In this document: positions 61,118 through 64,000 of the stretch, piece after piece
Numbering within the stretch: the first letter of the stretch is position 1
Layout: every line of letters starts with the position of its first letter
DNA from: Streptomyces albicerus
GTDB lineage: Bacteria; Actinomycetota; Actinomycetes; Streptomycetales; Streptomycetaceae
Assembly: GCF_008905045.1 (NCBI RefSeq)
Contig: NZ_VWMY01000046.1
Location: 1 to 64,000 of the forward strand
Direction: 5' to 3'
DNA: 64,000 bases
Made by a program: the position numbers and the translations under genes
The notes under the pieces: generated by a model
Seen by the model: only the letters and a program-made list of their open reading frames with translations
The model's database searches: none
Told to the model about the DNA's origin: nothing

Positions 61118-62089
61118 ATGACGACAACGACATCGCACTCTCCCGCCATCGCGGCCAAGGGGCTGCGCAAGGCCTACGGGGACAAGACGGTCCTGGACGG
61201 CATCGACCTGACCGTGCCGGCCGGTACCGTCTTCGCCCTGCTGGGCCCGAACGGCGCCGGCAAGACCACCGCCGTCAAGATCCTCTCCACCCTCGTCACC
61301 GCCGACGCCGGCGACCTGCACGTCGGCGGCCACGACCTGGCCACCGACCCGCAGGCGGTTCGGGCCGCGATCGGCGTCACCGGGCAGTTCTCCGCCGTCG
61401 ACGGCCTGATCACCGGCGAGGAGAACATGCTCCTCATGGCGGACCTGCACCTGCTCTCCCGCAGCGAGGGCCGCCGTACCGCCGCCGAACTCCTGGAGCG
61501 CTTCGACCTGGTGGAGGCGGCGAAGAAGCCCGTATCCACCTACTCCGGCGGCATGAAGCGCCGCCTCGACCTCGCCATGACGCTGGTCGGCAACCCGCGG
61601 ATCATCTTCCTCGACGAGCCGACCACCGGCCTCGACCCCCGCAGCCGCCACAACATGTGGCAGATCATCCGCGACCTGGTCTCCGACGGGGTGACCGTCT
61701 TCCTCACCACCCAGTACCTGGAGGAGGCCGACGAACTCGCCGACCGCATCGCGGTGCTCAACGACGGCAAGATCGCCGCCGAGGGGAGCGCCGCCGAACT
61801 GAAGCGGCTCATCCCGGGCGGGCACGTGCGGCTGCGGTTCACCGACCCGGCCGCGTACCAGAGCGCCGCCGTTGCCCTGCGTGACGCCACCCGGGACGAC
61901 GAGGCGCTGGCGCTGCAGATCCCCAGCGGCGGCAGCCAGCGCGAGCTGCGCTCCATCCTCGACTGGCTGGACACGGCCGGCATCGAGGCGGACGAGCTGA
62001 CCGTGCACACCCCCGACCTCGACGACGTGTTCTTCGCCCTGACCGGCACAACAGGCATCCCCACCCAGCCCAAGGAGACTGTCCGATGA
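61118..62089 (+). CDS. ABC transporter ATP-binding protein (DrrA family)
   Basis: 323 residues: Walker A GPNGAGKTT (from residue 43), signature YSGGMKRRLDLA, Walker B IIFLDEPTTGLDPRSR and H-loop TTQYLEEADELADR. The C-terminal extension after residue 225 (EADELTVHTPDLDDVFFALTG) is typical of daunorubicin-resistance DrrA ATPases that energise drug or lipid export. ATG at 61118. The stop overlaps the permease start (ATGA). Possibly self-resistance; substrate unknown. Confidence 0.92.
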   Translation: MTTTTSHSPAIAAKGLRKAYGDKTVLDGIDLTVPAGTVFALLGPNGAGKTTAVKILSTLVTADAGDLHVGGHDLATDPQAVRAAIGVTGQFSAVDGLITGEENMLLMADLHLLSRSEGRRTAAELLERFDLVEAAKKPVSTYSGGMKRRLDLAMTLVGNPRIIFLDEPTTGLDPRSRHNMWQIIRDLVSDGVTVFLTTQYLEEADELADRIAVLNDGKIAAEGSAAELKRLIPGGHVRLRFTDPAAYQSAAVALRDATRDDEALALQIPSGGSQRELRSILDWLDTAGIEADELTVHTPDLDDVFFALTGTTGIPTQPKETVR

Positions 62090-62904
62090 GCACCCCCCTT
62101 GCTCCCACCCGCCCGACCCGGATCTCCCTCGCCGTACGCAACTCGAACACGATGCTGCGCCGCAACCTGCTGCACGCGCGGCGCTACCCGTCCATGACCC
62201 TGAACCTGCTGCTCACGCCGATCATGCTGCTGCTGCTCTTCGTCTACATCTTCGGCGACGTGATGAGCGCGGGCATCGGCGGCGGCGGCGCCGACCGCTC
62301 CGACTACATCGCCTATATCGTCCCGGGCCTGTTGATGATGACCATCGGCTCCACCGTGATCGGGGCCGCGATCTCCGTCTCCATGGACATGACCGAGGGC
62401 CTCATCGCCCGCTTCCGTACGATGGCGGTCTACCGCGGGTCGGTGCTCATCGGGCACGTCGTCGGCAGCGTGCTGCAGGTACTCGCCAGCCTGGTCCTTG
62501 TCAGCATCGTCGCCGTGGTCATGGGCTTCCGGTCGACGGACGCCACGGCCCTGGAGTGGCTGGCGGCGTTCGGACTGCTCGCGCTGTTCTCCCTGGCGCT
62601 CACCTGGATCGCGGTCGGGATGGGCATGGCCAGCCCGAACCCCGAGGCGGCCAGCAACATGGCCATGCCGCTGATCCTCCTCCCGCTCATCTCGAGCGCC
62701 TTCATCCCGGCCGACACGATGCCGGGCTGGTTCCAGCCGATCGCCGAATACCAGCCCTTCACTCCGGCCATCGAGACCCTGCGCGGCCTGCTGCTCGGCA
62801 CCGAGATCGGCAACAACGGGTGGATCGCGATCGCCTGGTGCGTCGGCCTGACCGCGCTCGGCTACCGCTGGTCGACCTCGTTGTTCAACCGCGACCCGAA
62901 GTAA
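62086..62904 (+). CDS. ABC-2 type permease (DrrB family)
   Basis: 272 residues with six hydrophobic helices (MTLNLLLTPIMLLLLFVYIF, IVPGLLMMTIGSTVIGAA, VLIGHVVGSVLQVLASLVLV and others) of the ABC-2 family, including the conserved amphipathic region PGWFQPIAEYQPFTPAIETL. Partner of the preceding ATPase. ATG at 62086 overlaps the DrrA stop. Its last 20 bases overlap the convergent regulator gene. Confidence 0.92.
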   Translation: MSTPLAPTRPTRISLAVRNSNTMLRRNLLHARRYPSMTLNLLLTPIMLLLLFVYIFGDVMSAGIGGGGADRSDYIAYIVPGLLMMTIGSTVIGAAISVSMDMTEGLIARFRTMAVYRGSVLIGHVVGSVLQVLASLVLVSIVAVVMGFRSTDATALEWLAAFGLLALFSLALTWIAVGMGMASPNPEAASNMAMPLILLPLISSAFIPADTMPGWFQPIAEYQPFTPAIETLRGLLLGTEIGNNGWIAIAWCVGLTALGYRWSTSLFNRDPK

Positions 62905-64000
62905 CCGCCATGACAGCGCGGGCCGCCTCCCGCAGCTCGTCCCGCTCCAGGGCGGCGTACTCCGACACGGCGTCGGCGTACGCCGCCCTGTCGGCGTCCT
63001 CGGCCGCCTGCCGGGCGCGGTCCGCCGACATCGTCGGCTGGAAGTCGCGCAGCACCCGCAGCCGTTCGGCCAGCGCGATCATCCGTACGGCACCGGCGTC
63101 GCCGGAGGCGAGCCCTGCCATGCCGAGCGCGTGCAGCACCGTCCCGAACAGATGGAGATCCATGGGCGAGCCGGACGGACCGGAGAGCAGGGTCCGCAGC
63201 CCCTGCCGCAGCCGGTCGACCGGCTCCGCGACCAGCTCGAGGCGGCCGGCATGCGCGTGCGCCGTCACCGCCACCGACTGGATCTGCAGCGCCCACCGGT
63301 CGAAGAAGGGGTCGCTGCTGTGCATCGAGCCGAGTTCGGCTATCTGCTCCGTGGCACTGCGCCACAAGCCGAGCCCGACCTCCGTCAGCCCACGGGCGAG
63401 CGCGATCTCGGCACGGCCGCCGAGGTCGGAGAAGTCGTCGTTCTGCGGGGTGTTGTCGCCCTCCGCCTGCCGCAGCCAGTACTCGGCCTCGTCGGGGTCG
63501 CCGCGCTGCAGGCAGGCGAGGGCGAGGCCCCAGCGGACCCCGATGAAGTCGTGCTCCTCGCCGAGCCGCGGCAGCGCCTCGAGCACCGCCTTGAAGTGCC
63601 CGTACGCGGCCTCGCCCCGCTCCGTCTTCAAGCACAGCTCGCCCAGCCGGGCGTGGCCGATGACCTGCAGGAACGGGTTGTCGACCGGCGCCAGTGCGAC
63701 GATGATCCGGCGCGCCGAGGCGAGCGCGCGGTCGATGTCGTGCTCGTGCTCCCAGACGTAGGTGGCGACGCACTCGGCGATACCGGCGAGCAGCGGCTGT
63801 TCGCTGTCGCAGAGCTTCTGCAGCACTTCGTAGTCGGGAGGCAGCATCTCGGGGACCGCGCTCAGCACTATCGCCGTGGCGCGCAGCAGCGTGTCCGGCG
63901 GGGCCGGGGGCAGCCGCCGGAGTGTGACGAGCTGGCGCACGGCGACCGGGCCGTAGCCCATGAACAGGCTCGCCGTGCACAACACCGCGGCGGCGCGGGC
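62885..64000 (-). CDS. C-terminal part of a BTAD/AfsR-type transcriptional regulator, cut by the window
   Basis: The frame is open to the window edge; 371 residues are seen. They are TPR-like helical repeats (LGELCLKTERGEAAYGHFKA, LACLQRGDPDEAEYWLRQAE) of the AfsR/SARP large-regulator C-terminus. The DNA-binding and NB-ARC domains lie outside. It converges on the DrrB gene and could regulate it, but the orientation gives no shared promoter. The stop at 62885 overlaps the permease by 20 bases. Confidence 0.7.
   Translation of the reverse strand, partial: ARAAAVLCTASLFMGYGPVAVRQLVTLRRLPPAPPDTLLRATAIVLSAVPEMLPPDYEVLQKLCDSEQPLLAGIAECVATYVWEHEHDIDRALASARRIIVALAPVDNPFLQVIGHARLGELCLKTERGEAAYGHFKAVLEALPRLGEEHDFIGVRWGLALACLQRGDPDEAEYWLRQAEGDNTPQNDDFSDLGGRAEIALARGLTEVGLGLWRSATEQIAELGSMHSSDPFFDRWALQIQSVAVTAHAHAGRLELVAEPVDRLRQGLRTLLSGPSGSPMDLHLFGTVLHALGMAGLASGDAGAVRMIALAERLRVLRDFQPTMSADRARQAAEDADRAAYADAVSEYAALERDELREAARAVMAVTSGRG

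Overview
The window is high-GC actinobacterial chromosome, almost certainly Streptomyces: strong third-position G/C bias, frequent GTG starts, 4-bp ATGA/GTGA overlaps, a bacterial RNase P RNA, a DmdR/IdeR-type iron box, a KstR-type box, a conservon-type NIT histidine kinase, a BTAD regulator fragment and a Rv2228c-like RNase H/phosphatase fusion.

Region 1 (1-6.05 kb) is an accessory, partly decayed operon. A thymidylate-synthase-fold enzyme carries the Asn-to-Asp substitution typical of (d)CMP hydroxymethylases. It is followed by an NDP-kinase homologue, a radical SAM enzyme, a DEDDh exonuclease, a P-loop NTPase and an aldo/keto reductase. Hydroxymethylase, P-loop protein and NDP kinase together resemble the phage T4 route to hydroxymethyl-dCTP, with extra tailoring enzymes. 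The first gene has an in-frame amber codon. The reductase has three indels in C runs and ends inside a 5'-truncated, frameshifted WD40 gene.

Region 2 (6.05-20.9 kb) is a defence island: a NIPSNAP protein, a type I restriction-modification set with one hsdM, one hsdS and two tandem divergent hsdR genes, a SecB-like chaperone beside a truncated XRE antitoxin, and an AIPR protein with an unrecognised 450-residue partner.

Region 3 (21.5-29.4 kb) is mostly core: rnpB overlapped by an EamA transporter gene, AraC and MerR regulators, a Uma2 protein, an RNB ribonuclease, yaaA and eda. Short tandem repeats and a perfect palindrome lie in the intergenic spaces.

Region 4 (29.4-49.7 kb) looks like an accessory insertion that starts at an IS630 remnant. 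It holds an anti-sigma-like ATPase and a complete PTS-dependent dihydroxyacetone kinase locus: divergent dhaM-HPr, an IclR regulator, then glpF-dhaK-dhaL-EI, a second dhaK-dhaL pair and an EI stub. After it come an orphan NIT histidine kinase, an NhaC antiporter, an APC exchanger and arginine deiminase, a TnpB-like protein, a lipoprotein, a universal stress protein and a small membrane protein.

Region 5 (49.7-64 kb) is core-like: RNase H/phosphatase, zinc-ribbon protein, Nif3, an orphan iron-siderophore binding lipoprotein with an iron box, a large protein with a repetitive disordered tail, a KstR-box-linked hydratase/dehydrogenase/SDR cluster, a peptidase E-like protein, a DrrAB-type exporter and the C-terminal part of a regulator that leaves the window.
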